From Flavobacteriales bacterium (GTDB lineage: Bacteria; Bacteroidota; Bacteroidia; Flavobacteriales_E; Vicingaceae), in contig JACJZA010000008.1 in the NCBI GenBank assembly GCA_020635825.1, positions 1 to 64,000 on the forward strand: a stretch of 64,000 nt of DNA, given 5' to 3'. Below are positions 26,039-34,816 of this stretch, one piece after another. The notes under the pieces are model-generated. The model saw nothing but the letters and a program-made list of their open reading frames with translations. It did no database searches and was not told the origin of the DNA. The position numbers were made by a program, and so were the translations under genes. Every line of letters starts with the position of its first letter. The stretch's first letter is position 1.

Positions 26039-27263
26039 GGACTAATTTTTCATAGTCTAATATTAATAAATAATAGGTAAATACACCAATCATATATAAT
26101 CCTGCAGTAATTAAGAACACATAAACATACTGCAATCCTGTTTGTCTTAGTATTTGAAAAATAATTGAGCTAATAAACCAACTTCCAGACCATACAGCGC
26201 TAGTTAATGCACTCATCATTTCTCGGTTTCGTTCACCAACGTATTTCATAACCAAATCAGAAGTCATGGGACCAGCCATGTTCATTAAAGGTTGTCTTAT
26301 AACGTAAGCAGCCATGGCAATGTATAATGCAAAGGTATAGGGGATTAATTCGGTTAATGCTAATATAATGAGAGCAATTATTGCAATACTTTGAGTTAGA
26401 GGAATAGCACGTTTGTAACCTAGTTTATTTTTAATAATAGGAACATACATCACCATAAAAAAGACGATTAATGTGGCAAAAGAGCTTAGAATGGCAAATT
26501 GGTCGGAATCTAAACCATGAATTTTAAAAAAGAAAAGTCCAATAAATGGGATGGTTAGACCTGCTCCAATAGCAATTAATAGGGTAGGGACTAAAGCTTT
26601 AATGATAATAAACCAATCAAAGTCTTTTAAATTGAGTCGCTTTGTTTTTAATTCAGGAACATTTTCTTTGTGTTTGATATTAAATACGAAAATGGCACTT
26701 GTAAACCCAATCAAAGAAATGATTTGAAGTATCAATTTTTCATTAAAAAGCTGAGGGTTAATGGCATTCAATAGAAAAATAATTGAACCACTAAATATTC
26801 CCGCAACACTCCATGTAGAATAGCTTAATGTAATCGCTTCGGTATGTGTTTCAGTTTTTGCATTTCTAAGAATATAAGGCAGGGCAGGAATTTGTATGCC
26901 TGTAAAACTAATTCCCCAAAAGAACAAACATGTATATAAAAGTAAGTCATTTTGATGGCTGATGGCTTCTAAGATGATAAGAGATAGAATAGGAGTGGCA
27001 ATAGAAGAAATATAAAAAAGAGGTTTTATTTTTCGACCTTTAATGATTAATCCCAAAGGGAATGCAAACAATAAAACTCCTAAAAAACGAAAGGAGACAA
27101 AAGAAGCACTTTCGTGGTCTTTATAGCCTACTTTTTCCATGTAGATTAACATGATTGCCATAAATGCAGCATTAATCATTTGTAGGAAAAATTCGGCAAC
27201 TATAAACTTAATAATGTGTGCTTCAAGTTTTTGGTAATATTTTATAAAAGAGAAAAGTCTCAA
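26025..27263 (-). CDS. Major facilitator superfamily transporter
   Basis: The 412-residue protein has about twelve hydrophobic helices in two halves joined by a charged loop around 195-210 (KHKENVPELKTKR). Features of MFS are a short basic loop between helices two and three (LIIKGRKIKPLF) and a second one in the C-terminal half (IIKNKLGYKRAIPL). The substrate cannot be inferred; position 3' of fmt and 5' of the spermidine-synthase-like gene, with overlaps of 4 and 14 bases, suggests linked expression rather than shared function. Confidence 0.85.
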   Translation of the reverse strand: MRLFSFIKYYQKLEAHIIKFIVAEFFLQMINAAFMAIMLIYMEKVGYKDHESASFVSFRFLGVLLFAFPLGLIIKGRKIKPLFYISSIATPILSLIILEAISHQNDLLLYTCLFFWGISFTGIQIPALPYILRNAKTETHTEAITLSYSTWSVAGIFSGSIIFLLNAINPQLFNEKLILQIISLIGFTSAIFVFNIKHKENVPELKTKRLNLKDFDWFIIIKALVPTLLIAIGAGLTIPFIGLFFFKIHGLDSDQFAILSSFATLIVFFMVMYVPIIKNKLGYKRAIPLTQSIAIIALIILALTELIPYTFALYIAMAAYVIRQPLMNMAGPMTSDLVMKYVGERNREMMSALTSAVWSGSWFISSIIFQILRQTGLQYVYVFLITAGLYMIGVFTYYLLILDYEKLVHEKS

Positions 27264-28213
27264 ACGATTGAATAATTATTAAAATCAAATCCATTTAAAA
27301 GGGCTGCGGTTTTCATACGTTTTTTCCCGGCAAGGTGTAATTCTAATATTTTTATAAAGCCACCGTTAACAGCTATTTGCAATTCATTTTTGCTTTGTAA
27401 AATAGTTCCAATCGAAAAATTGTGATTTTCAATTTGCTTTTCAGTACGGTAAATTTTACAAGAAATAATTTCGTTGGTTTCTTTATTTTTAAACTCTGTC
27501 CATGCAGTAGGGTATGGGCTCAATCCTCTCACCAAATTATGAATGTCATCAATCGATTTTGTCCAATCAATTTTGCAATCTGGTTTAAAAATTTTAAATG
27601 CTTCTTTTAAAATTTGAGTATCATTTTGAGCCTGAGTACTTATCAAATCACTTTCAATATTTTGTACGGTTTTTAATACCAATTTTGAACCTACATCCAT
27701 TAATCTATCGTGCAATTCTCCGGCAGTTTCATTTTCATTAATACTTACTTTTTCTTGATCAATAATATCTCCTGTATCGATTTTATGTTGTAAAAAGAAG
27801 GTAGTAACACCGGTTTCTTTTTCACCATTCATAATCGCCCAATTAATAGGAGCTGCACCCCTGTATTGCGGGAGTAAGGAAGCGTGTAAATTAAAAGTTC
27901 CTAATTCCGGCATGTTCCAAACTACTTCCGGTAACATTCTAAAGGCTACAACTATTTGAAGGTTAGCATTTAATTCTTTTAATTCAGATACAAATCCTTC
28001 AGCTTTCAAATTAGTAGGTTGTAAAACTTTTAATTTTTGAGCAATTGCATATTTTTTTACGGCCGATTCTGATAGTTTTTGACCTCTCCCAGCAGGTTTG
28101 TCTGGCGCGGTGATTACTCCAACAATGTTGTACTTGTTTTCAACGAGTATTTTTAATGATTGCACCGCAAAATCAGGGGTGCCCATAAAAATTATTCTTA
28201 AATCTTTTTTCAT
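27260..28213 (-). CDS. fmt: Methionyl-tRNA formyltransferase
   Basis: Fmt formylates the initiator Met-tRNA using 10-formyl-tetrahydrofolate. The 317-residue protein has the family features at standard positions: FMGTPDFAV near the start, APDKPAGRGQKL (35-47), the catalytic trio Asn 108, His 110 and Asp 146 (NLHASLLPQYRGAAPINWAI and IDTGDI), and the C-terminal OB-fold domain that binds tRNA. It overlaps the MFS gene by four bases and follows an NTF2-like gene after 29 bases. Confidence 0.95.
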   Translation of the reverse strand: MKKDLRIIFMGTPDFAVQSLKILVENKYNIVGVITAPDKPAGRGQKLSESAVKKYAIAQKLKVLQPTNLKAEGFVSELKELNANLQIVVAFRMLPEVVWNMPELGTFNLHASLLPQYRGAAPINWAIMNGEKETGVTTFFLQHKIDTGDIIDQEKVSINENETAGELHDRLMDVGSKLVLKTVQNIESDLISTQAQNDTQILKEAFKIFKPDCKIDWTKSIDDIHNLVRGLSPYPTAWTEFKNKETNEIISCKIYRTEKQIENHNFSIGTILQSKNELQIAVNGGFIKILELHLAGKKRMKTAALLNGFDFNNYSIV

Positions 28214-28242
28214 AGTACAAAATTAGAATTAAGAACTTAGAT

Positions 28243-28707
28243 TTAATCTATTCTATTCCAAATGTCAAGATATATCTTCCATTCTTCTCCTTCTTTTCTC
28301 CAAATAATTACATATTTACCTTTCCAAGAAGTAGTTGTTCCATTCGCCAATAAAGTTGTTCCTTCATAATAACCATAATCATAAGCATGGTCATCTAAGA
28401 TTTTAATTTCTATAGGAGAAATGACATGTCTGATAATTTTAATGTCGTCTTGAACAATCCATTTTTTTTCAATGTTTTCGGTTCCTTCAATGATGTCTGA
28501 ACCACTAGGGAAAATTTTACCGCTAGAAGAATAGCATTCTGATAGCTTTTTGTATTGTCCACTCATATAGAAATGAGAAAAGCTATCAATATTAGTGAGA
28601 ATAATGTCGATGTCTTTTTGGCTTCCTTGATACTTTTGAGCTTTAGTGCTAAGATTTAAAACTAAAGCTACACTCAGAAAGGCAAAGAATCGAAAGAAGC
28701 TATTCAT
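28243..28707 (-). CDS. Secreted NTF2/SnoaL-like protein
   Basis: The 154-residue protein has a signal peptide (about 1-23, ending TKAQ). The mature part has the SnoaL/DUF4440 layout: an opening helix (DIDIILTNIDSFSHFYMSGQYKKLSECYSSSGKIF, split here), then curved strands ending WKGKYVIIWRKEGEEWKIYLDIWN. Such folds are often ligand binding or isomerase-like. No lipobox is present, so it is probably soluble in the periplasm. It begins five bases after the preceding cysteine-rich gene. Confidence 0.7.
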   Translation of the reverse strand: MNSFFRFFAFLSVALVLNLSTKAQKYQGSQKDIDIILTNIDSFSHFYMSGQYKKLSECYSSSGKIFPSGSDIIEGTENIEKKWIVQDDIKIIRHVISPIEIKILDDHAYDYGYYEGTTLLANGTTTSWKGKYVIIWRKEGEEWKIYLDIWNRID

Positions 28708-28712
28708 AAAAA

Positions 28713-30545
28713 CTAATTAACGGTCACTGAATCAACTGAAAGATTCTCTATTTCTGTATGAATTGAGCTTAATGTTTTTTTTACAATCTCAATTTCTTTT
28801 AAAATATCAGCTTTAGTGCCTTCAAATGAATCTTTTAAACTATTAAATAAGTTTTGATAGTAATTATTACCTTCCTGAAGATTATGAATGAATGTTTCTA
28901 AGTATTTCTTTTGTTTTACTGAAAGGTTGTTTTTAGTTTCCTCAATGCTGTTGTTGAGGTAATCTATATACATCCCCATTTCTTTAATAAACATATGAGG
29001 TCGATAAGTATCATTCAAAAGGCTAATTTTTCCATAGATATGATCTACCATCTCATGTAATGTAGATTTTTTTGAAAAATAAGCCATGTTAGGTCCGGGA
29101 CAGACAGCTATTCCTTTTCCATCTGATTTTTTAAGTAAATCATTTTCACTGTAAGCGGTCATTACTAAGCCTGCACACAAGCATGATTTAGTGGTTACTT
29201 TATCGTAAGCTTTTTGATATTCTTCTTCTGTAAGATTTTGGTCTTCTATTTCCTTAATCTTAAGTTTTTGATATTGGCGAGAAGCTAAACAAATTGGCGT
29301 ATCAGTAAATTCAGTATTGTAAAGTTTTAAAAACTGACTAGGACAAGGACTTCCTGGTTTTCCTGCAGCTATTTTTTTCTCTTTTTCTATATCTTTTGTA
29401 TTTCCTTTTACTGTGTTAAAAGGTACACCTATAGGAGAAATATCACTTAAATATAAATCTTCTTCATTAGCGTTACTTAATAAGTTAAAAGTTTCGCTAT
29501 CTATGTTAATTGCTTCAGGTACTAATAAAAATGGAGTTCCCCATCCTACCTTATCTATTTTATAATAATTCAATAGGAAATCATGTTCTTCGTTAGTTCC
29601 AATCCCACCTTGGGCGGTAACATACAATTTTAAAGGTTTAGATAGTTTTTTTCTGCCCATTCCTTCCAAAGCATCATTTAAAACTGAATGAACTTGTTCA
29701 ATTAATTCGTTTTTATGCTGTTTAAATTCTTCTAAAATAGGTCCCATTAAAAAACCATCAGTTGCAAAAGCATGTCCTCCACAATTCAATCCTGATTCCA
29801 CTCTATATTCTGTAACCCAAATCCCTTTTTTTGCTAAGAATTTTCCTTGCACTAAAGCTGAGCGATAATCACTTACTTTTAGAATTACTTTTTTCTCTAA
29901 TTGTTCGTTTTCGTCTGGAAAAAAAACATCGAAATTAGAGATATAGGAGTAAAGTCTTGGGTTTAATCCGGCAGATAAAACAACACCAGAAGTAAGATTG
30001 CTGTTGGCAAAACCTCTTAATCCAGAATGTGCATCATTCATTTCTTGAGGTAACTTTTCTCCATCTTTAGAGTAGTTGTCCTTATCAAGTTTGGTCATAA
30101 TGTTTACCTCAATATCACCAGCAATAATGTTATTTCTCAGCCACTCTTGTTTTTCAGATTTTATCTTTTCATTCTTTTCATCTAACATCATCAAATACTC
30201 TTTTTTTAATGAAGAGTATTCAGGTAACATTTCAAAATACTTGCTTATTTCACTCCCTTTTTTAAAAGGACTGCTTTTAAGTTCATTAAATTTATTCTGA
30301 ACTAATTGGTTAATCAAATTTAAATATGCGGTAATTCTTTTAGCTCTACCATCTTTTTCTTCTCTAGTAATTGCTATAAAAGGAAGATTAAACTTTTTAC
30401 AATAAAACTCACGCATACGTTCCAAAAGCCAATCATCACCAAGTGAAAGAACCGAAGTAATTCCATAAGGTGCTACTTTTAAAGGAGTGTCTATGGTAAA
30501 TCCGATTCCCATTACTGGGATATGAAAAGTATGTGGATTGGTCAT
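28713..30545 (-). CDS. Conserved cysteine-rich orphan, possible FMN/TIM-barrel protein
   Basis: This 610-residue cytoplasmic protein belongs to a family I recognise from Bacteroidota but cannot name. The segment TAQGGIGTNEEHDFLLNYY...GWGTPFLLVPEA (about 310-344) resembles the phosphate-binding part of nitronate-monooxygenase/IMPDH-type TIM barrels. Six cysteines outside the N-terminus stand out: Cys 255 (NCGGHAF), 401 (SPCPS), 419 (PICLA), 455 and 457 (SCLCAG) and 482 (VCPGPN); the last five could bind an iron-sulfur cluster. The tail (490-610) is helical. It heads a six-gene run with fmt. An FMN- and Fe-S-dependent oxidoreductase is a hypothesis. Confidence 0.55.
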   Translation of the reverse strand: MTNPHTFHIPVMGIGFTIDTPLKVAPYGITSVLSLGDDWLLERMREFYCKKFNLPFIAITREEKDGRAKRITAYLNLINQLVQNKFNELKSSPFKKGSEISKYFEMLPEYSSLKKEYLMMLDEKNEKIKSEKQEWLRNNIIAGDIEVNIMTKLDKDNYSKDGEKLPQEMNDAHSGLRGFANSNLTSGVVLSAGLNPRLYSYISNFDVFFPDENEQLEKKVILKVSDYRSALVQGKFLAKKGIWVTEYRVESGLNCGGHAFATDGFLMGPILEEFKQHKNELIEQVHSVLNDALEGMGRKKLSKPLKLYVTAQGGIGTNEEHDFLLNYYKIDKVGWGTPFLLVPEAINIDSETFNLLSNANEEDLYLSDISPIGVPFNTVKGNTKDIEKEKKIAAGKPGSPCPSQFLKLYNTEFTDTPICLASRQYQKLKIKEIEDQNLTEEEYQKAYDKVTTKSCLCAGLVMTAYSENDLLKKSDGKGIAVCPGPNMAYFSKKSTLHEMVDHIYGKISLLNDTYRPHMFIKEMGMYIDYLNNSIEETKNNLSVKQKKYLETFIHNLQEGNNYYQNLFNSLKDSFEGTKADILKEIEIVKKTLSSIHTEIENLSVDSVTVN

Positions 30546-30594
30546 ATTTTACTAATGAAAATTAAGAAATGTACATTTATACAAAACTTGAATA

Positions 30595-30626
30595 CAAAAA
30601 TAAGTAAAAAGGGAGAGTAAAACCAA
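30595..30626 (-). promoter_or_regulatory. Housekeeping promoter of the 30545-24043 gene run
   Basis: Minus-strand -7 box TATTTTTG (30602-30595) with TTGG (30626-30623) as -33 at a spacing of 20. Transcription would start about 45 bases before the first gene. Confidence 0.5.
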
Positions 30627-30658
30627 TGATAGATATACAAATATGAGTAATAAAGCAA

Positions 30659-31480
30659 TTAGTATTTTGCAGTTACATTAAATCCCAAGCTTACGGCACC
30701 AATTTTTTTCCAATTACCTTGGCTGGTATGTCTAGATATAATAGGACTGCCTAAAAGTCCAACGGAAAAATATAATCCGTTTTCACCTAAATTTTCAATC
30801 CACTCTAACGAAACAAAAAAATCATCTTCCATAATAATATCATACTTAGAAAGGTCAACAATTAATTTGCCTTCTTTTATATTGCTGGTTACAATAATAT
30901 TCTGGTTGTTAATTCTCTGATTTGGCATCCCATCTTTTAGGTCGTAAAAATTTAATCTGAATTTTAAAGAATCATATTTATTGGAAGCAATACTGGCACA
31001 AAACTGTTTAATATAGGTAGGACTTCTTTTAATTTTTATCACAATCCCAACTTCATTACCTAGTTCGTTAGAAGAAAAACCTCCTGTCATTGTTTTAGAT
31101 TCCGTAGTATTACCTAATATTTTTTCTTTTAATTCTCTTCCTGAGATTACAACTTCTTTAAGTTCCATTGTTTTAGGAACTAGAACTATTTCAGGAGTTT
31201 TAGAAATAATTTTTTTAAAATCAGATACAATAAAGGTTAAGCTCTCATACCCTATCATCGACATTTTTAATGTATCGTTATTATTGGCTTCAGGTAATTT
31301 AATTTCAAAATCTCCATTCATATCAGAAACGGTTCCAATATTTTTACCAACTACACCAATATTTACATAAGCCAGAGGTTCTTTGGTAGTTTTATCTTTT
31401 AAGTTTCCTTTAAAACTATTCTGACCAAATGTTACTAAGGAAAATAAAATGAAAACAGAAAGAAGGGAAAAAGATTTCAT
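30659..31480 (-). CDS. Secreted carboxypeptidase-regulatory-domain protein (last gene of bat operon)
   Basis: The 273-residue protein has a signal peptide (1-19, ending TFGQ) and a CarboxypepD_reg-like domain (about 22-110) with the hallmark LAYVNIGVVGKNIGTVSDMNGDFEI and MIGYES. The remaining 150 residues form a beta-rich domain of unknown type, too short for a TonB-dependent receptor barrel. It begins one base after the batE stop, so it looks like a ninth operon member. An envelope role related to the Bat proteins is suggested by position only. Confidence 0.75.
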   Translation of the reverse strand: MKSFSLLSVFILFSLVTFGQNSFKGNLKDKTTKEPLAYVNIGVVGKNIGTVSDMNGDFEIKLPEANNNDTLKMSMIGYESLTFIVSDFKKIISKTPEIVLVPKTMELKEVVISGRELKEKILGNTTESKTMTGGFSSNELGNEVGIVIKIKRSPTYIKQFCASIASNKYDSLKFRLNFYDLKDGMPNQRINNQNIIVTSNIKEGKLIVDLSKYDIIMEDDFFVSLEWIENLGENGLYFSVGLLGSPIISRHTSQGNWKKIGAVSLGFNVTAKY

Positions 31481-31481
31481 A

Positions 31482-32240
31482 TTAGATATTCTTTACATCA
31501 GAAGTTTTAAGCCAACCAACGTTTCCGTTTGGTAGTTTTATTTTGGTCCAGTCTTTTAATGTTTCCAGAATACCAATTTTTGTTCCTTCATGAAGTGTGA
31601 AAAGTTTTTCGCTTGTTTCATTAGGTTCACTTTTAACGGTTACTGTTTCTGTAAAAATAATAGCTTCAGCAGATTTTTCGTGATAAGATTTACTTTGATT
31701 GGCCATTAACCAACAGAAAAGAGAGAAAACAAAAAAGAACAAGCCTCCATAAAACCCTGATTTTTTTATTAAAACTTGATTAGAGATTAAATAGCTGATG
31801 AATAAAAACAAAGCAAGAATAATTAATCCAACTGTATAATACGCCCAAGAATTAGTGGTTCTAGATGTAACAAGTTGATTCCATGTGTTTTCAATAAATA
31901 AAATCGGTGCTTCTTCTATTTTATCAATGGTTTTAGTATTCGCAATTTTTAAATTGAATATAGCATCTTCATGGTCAGGTTGAAGTTTTAAAGCTTTTTC
32001 ATAATTTAAAATTGCATCAGGAATTTGATTGGTTTTGTAGTATGCATTTCCTAGATTGTAATAAATATCAGCAGAAAGCATATCATTATTAATCAGATTC
32101 TCATAAATCTCTATTGCTTCGCTGTATTTTTTTTGAGCATAGAGCTCATTTGCTTTTTGATAGTCAGTATTTGGATCAGCAACTGAAGTAGCAAAAGTTG
32201 ATGAAACCGAAAGTAATAATATTAAAATCAGATTCTTCAT
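31482..32240 (-). CDS. batE: BatE: TPR and SH3 aerotolerance-operon protein
   Basis: The 252-residue protein has a signal peptide, TPR repeats (about 25-95; YQKANELYAQKKYSEAIEIY), two transmembrane helices (about 130-175) and a C-terminal bacterial SH3 domain (200-252; VKSEPNETSEKLFTLHEGT...NGNVGWLKTSDV). This is the domain order of BatE in Bacteroidota. Bat proteins form a membrane complex linked to oxidative-stress and aerotolerance phenotypes in Bacteroides fragilis. It overlaps batD by four bases. Confidence 0.88.
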   Translation of the reverse strand: MKNLILILLLSVSSTFATSVADPNTDYQKANELYAQKKYSEAIEIYENLINNDMLSADIYYNLGNAYYKTNQIPDAILNYEKALKLQPDHEDAIFNLKIANTKTIDKIEEAPILFIENTWNQLVTSRTTNSWAYYTVGLIILALFLFISYLISNQVLIKKSGFYGGLFFFVFSLFCWLMANQSKSYHEKSAEAIIFTETVTVKSEPNETSEKLFTLHEGTKIGILETLKDWTKIKLPNGNVGWLKTSDVKNI

Positions 32241-34045
32241 TTCTTAGCCTCCTCTTCAATTTGATTAATAATTTTTTCAGCTTTAGAAAAGATTTCCTGC
32301 TCAGAAACAGAAATAGGTGCAAAGCGAGCCATATCACACATTTCGAGTGTATCGATAAGCGATGAAGTAGTAGCTTCACTAATTTTTATATGATTTAATT
32401 TTTGAGCAATATTTTCTTTATTCAATTCTGATAATTTGATGTGTAGTTTATCACTCACATATCCAAAAAGAGCTCGTGAAATGTTTTCGTAAAACTCTTT
32501 TTGTTGATGATTGTCAAGGCTTTTTTTAGCAACAGAAAGATGTTTGCTTGCAACTTTACTCGCTTTTCTACTTTTAATGCCAACCACATCTTGTTGAGCT
32601 ATTCGTATTTTATTTCTAAAAATTAATGTAAGGAGAAATAAAATTGGAGCAATAAGAATTAATAAGTAAAATAACCAGCTACCATAAAAATCTCTAGTAC
32701 TATGAGTAACAGTAATTGGAGAAACATGGATGTATCGAATGTCACTACCTAAAATTTCAACATCTTCTTTGTTTACTCCCGAATAGGTAATATTACCGGC
32801 ATCTCCGCCTTCTCCTTTCTCTACATTAATCGTAAAAGAATCTGATTTTATAGTTTTATATGTTTTACTTGAAGGATCGAAATAGCTAAATTCAACAGGG
32901 TCGATTGTGAAATTACCAGCATGGCGAGGAATAATTAAATAATCATATTCTCTAGAACCAGCAACACCGGCATGAGAAGTTTTAATGTTATCATTAACCT
33001 TTGGATCGTAGGTCTCAAAATCATCAGGAAATTTTATTACTAGTTCATCTACAAGTGGAATATTTCCCTTACCCGATATTTTAATTTTTAAATTAATAGC
33101 CTCATTTGCTTTTACAGAAGTAGAAGAAATGTTAGAAGTCATTTCCAATTGTCCAACGGCACCATTAAAGCTTTCCGGTTTCCCACCATCAGGATGAGGA
33201 AGAACTTTAATTTTTATTGGTTTGCTTTTTAAGGAGTATTCAGCATTTTCTACTCTTCCAAAAAATTGATCGAAAACACTACCTCCACCTGAGGAAACTC
33301 TTCTGGGTACAATAAAATTCATTTCCAATGGGTCAATTTCTAGATTTCCTGCACGTTGAGGAAATAAAACTATTTTACGGATGGTAGCAACATGCCATCT
33401 ATATCCTCCTATCACTTCTTGACTCCATTGGGTTTGTCCTAAATCAATCTCTTGACTCCAAAAACCGTTTAAAGCTGCATTTTTAACCAAATCGCTACCT
33501 GTAACATTTACCTTTGTGTATAACTGGTAGGTGGCAATTAATTGTTCTCCTTGATAAACAGTAGTTTTATTTACACTGGCTTTAATAAACAAATCATTCG
33601 ATACATCTTCTTGAGAAACATTACTCTTTTTGTTACTAGTAGATGAATTTGGTTGTTGAACATTAGCTCCTTTTTTTACACTTATGGTCAGAGAATTTGA
33701 GTTGTAAGCTTTTCCTTGATAGGCACAAACAGCAGGACTTAGGGTGAATTCACCTTCTTTTACAGCCATTAAAATATAACTGTAAGTGATTTTTGCAGTC
33801 ATGTTTCCATTAACCCACGACATATTGGTGGATTGATTGGGACCGGACAATACTCTAAAATCAGATAGGTTAGGGGCTTTAAAATTCGAAAATTGGTCGT
33901 TGGCAGTAAATTCTATTTGAAATCTATCTCCGGTAGAAACTTCTGTATGACTGGCAGAAGCAATAAGTTTAAAATCTTGAGCAAATGAATGAAAGACTGT
34001 AAATATTACAGCAACTAACACTAGGATATGTTTTAAAAATTTCAT
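32237..34045 (-). CDS. batD: BatD: Bat complex membrane protein
   Basis: The 602-residue protein has a signal peptide (1-22), several beta-sandwich domains (about 25-420) containing the BatD patterns VSTGDRFQIEFTAN and YQGEQLIATYQLYT, a transmembrane helix (about 450-470), and a cytoplasmic helical tail (480-602). BatD is thought to be the periplasmic scaffold of the Bat complex. It follows batC after 24 bases and overlaps batE by four. Confidence 0.9.
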   Translation of the reverse strand: MKFLKHILVLVAVIFTVFHSFAQDFKLIASASHTEVSTGDRFQIEFTANDQFSNFKAPNLSDFRVLSGPNQSTNMSWVNGNMTAKITYSYILMAVKEGEFTLSPAVCAYQGKAYNSNSLTISVKKGANVQQPNSSTSNKKSNVSQEDVSNDLFIKASVNKTTVYQGEQLIATYQLYTKVNVTGSDLVKNAALNGFWSQEIDLGQTQWSQEVIGGYRWHVATIRKIVLFPQRAGNLEIDPLEMNFIVPRRVSSGGGSVFDQFFGRVENAEYSLKSKPIKIKVLPHPDGGKPESFNGAVGQLEMTSNISSTSVKANEAINLKIKISGKGNIPLVDELVIKFPDDFETYDPKVNDNIKTSHAGVAGSREYDYLIIPRHAGNFTIDPVEFSYFDPSSKTYKTIKSDSFTINVEKGEGGDAGNITYSGVNKEDVEILGSDIRYIHVSPITVTHSTRDFYGSWLFYLLILIAPILFLLTLIFRNKIRIAQQDVVGIKSRKASKVASKHLSVAKKSLDNHQQKEFYENISRALFGYVSDKLHIKLSELNKENIAQKLNHIKISEATTSSLIDTLEMCDMARFAPISVSEQEIFSKAEKIINQIEEEAKK

Positions 34046-34069
34046 TTCGTTTGCAAAATAATCAAATTC

Positions 34070-34816
34070 TTACCAGTCTTTTTCAATGTTTACTTTTTGA
34101 CCCTTTTCTTTTTTCTTATTCACTTTTGCTTGAACCTTTTTTTCCTGATTATTTAAGGCATCTAACATTCGTTGAGCATCTTCTTTTGATAATTGGCTAG
34201 GTTGAGGTTGCTGGTCTTTATTTTCTTGTTCTTTTTTATCCTGATTCTCTTGATTTTGTTTGTCTTTATTTTCCTGATTATCCTTATTCTGTTCTTTTTG
34301 GTCCTGATTTTCCTTGTTGTCTTTATTCTCTTGATTTTCTTTATTTTGTTCGTCTTTGTTTTTATCTTGGTTTTGTTGCTGTTGCTGTTGCTGTTGCAAT
34401 TTCTTTTTCGCGTAAGCTAAATTATATCTCGTTTCATCGTCTTTAGGATTTAACTTTAGAGCTTGTTTGTAGGCATTTATACTTTCTTCATACTTCTGTG
34501 ATTCAAGTAATGAATTTCCAATATTATGATATGAACTGGCTTTTAATTCATCATCATTGGAATGTTCTATTACTTTTTGAAATTGTTGAGCTGCTTCAGC
34601 ATATTTTTTTTGTTTATACAAAGCATCACCTAAGTTAAATTCAGCTTTGGTAGATTGACTGTTTTTTAATAAAGCATTGTTATAACTTTCTGCAGCTTCA
34701 TCAAATTTTTGTTCTTCATACAATTGATTTCCTTTACGGATGTACTTTTTTTCTTCTTGTCCGTAAGCTGACAAACAAGTAAAAATGGTTAATATGTAAA
34801 AAATATATTTGGTCAT
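34070..34816 (-). CDS. batC: BatC: TPR protein with low-complexity tail
   Basis: The 248-residue protein has a signal peptide (1-19), three TPR repeats (about 22-140; KGNQLYEEQKFDEAAESYNNALLK, split by repeat) and a long Gln/Asn/Lys/Glu/Asp-rich tail (about 143-215) that includes eight consecutive glutamines. The C-terminus is again regular (EDAQRMLDALNNQEKKVQ). BatC orthologues share the TPR and such a tail. The repeat DNA is a short hexamer array. It overlaps batB by four bases. Confidence 0.88.
   Translation of the reverse strand: MTKYIFYILTIFTCLSAYGQEEKKYIRKGNQLYEEQKFDEAAESYNNALLKNSQSTKAEFNLGDALYKQKKYAEAAQQFQKVIEHSNDDELKASSYHNIGNSLLESQKYEESINAYKQALKLNPKDDETRYNLAYAKKKLQQQQQQQQNQDKNKDEQNKENQENKDNKENQDQKEQNKDNQENKDKQNQENQDKKEQENKDQQPQPSQLSKEDAQRMLDALNNQEKKVQAKVNKKKEKGQKVNIEKDW
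34375..34397. repeat. Hexanucleotide tandem repeat (gttgct) in batC
   Basis: About 3.8 copies of gttgct, coding for part of the BatC polyglutamine run on the minus strand. Copy-number change would alter protein length by two residues per unit without a frameshift. Confidence 0.75.

Noticed and set aside
34193..34420. Hydrophobic plus-strand frame of 75 codons
   Set aside because: It is the reverse complement of the BatC Gln/Asn/Lys-rich tail; the Leu/Ile/Val-rich translation is an artefact of that composition.
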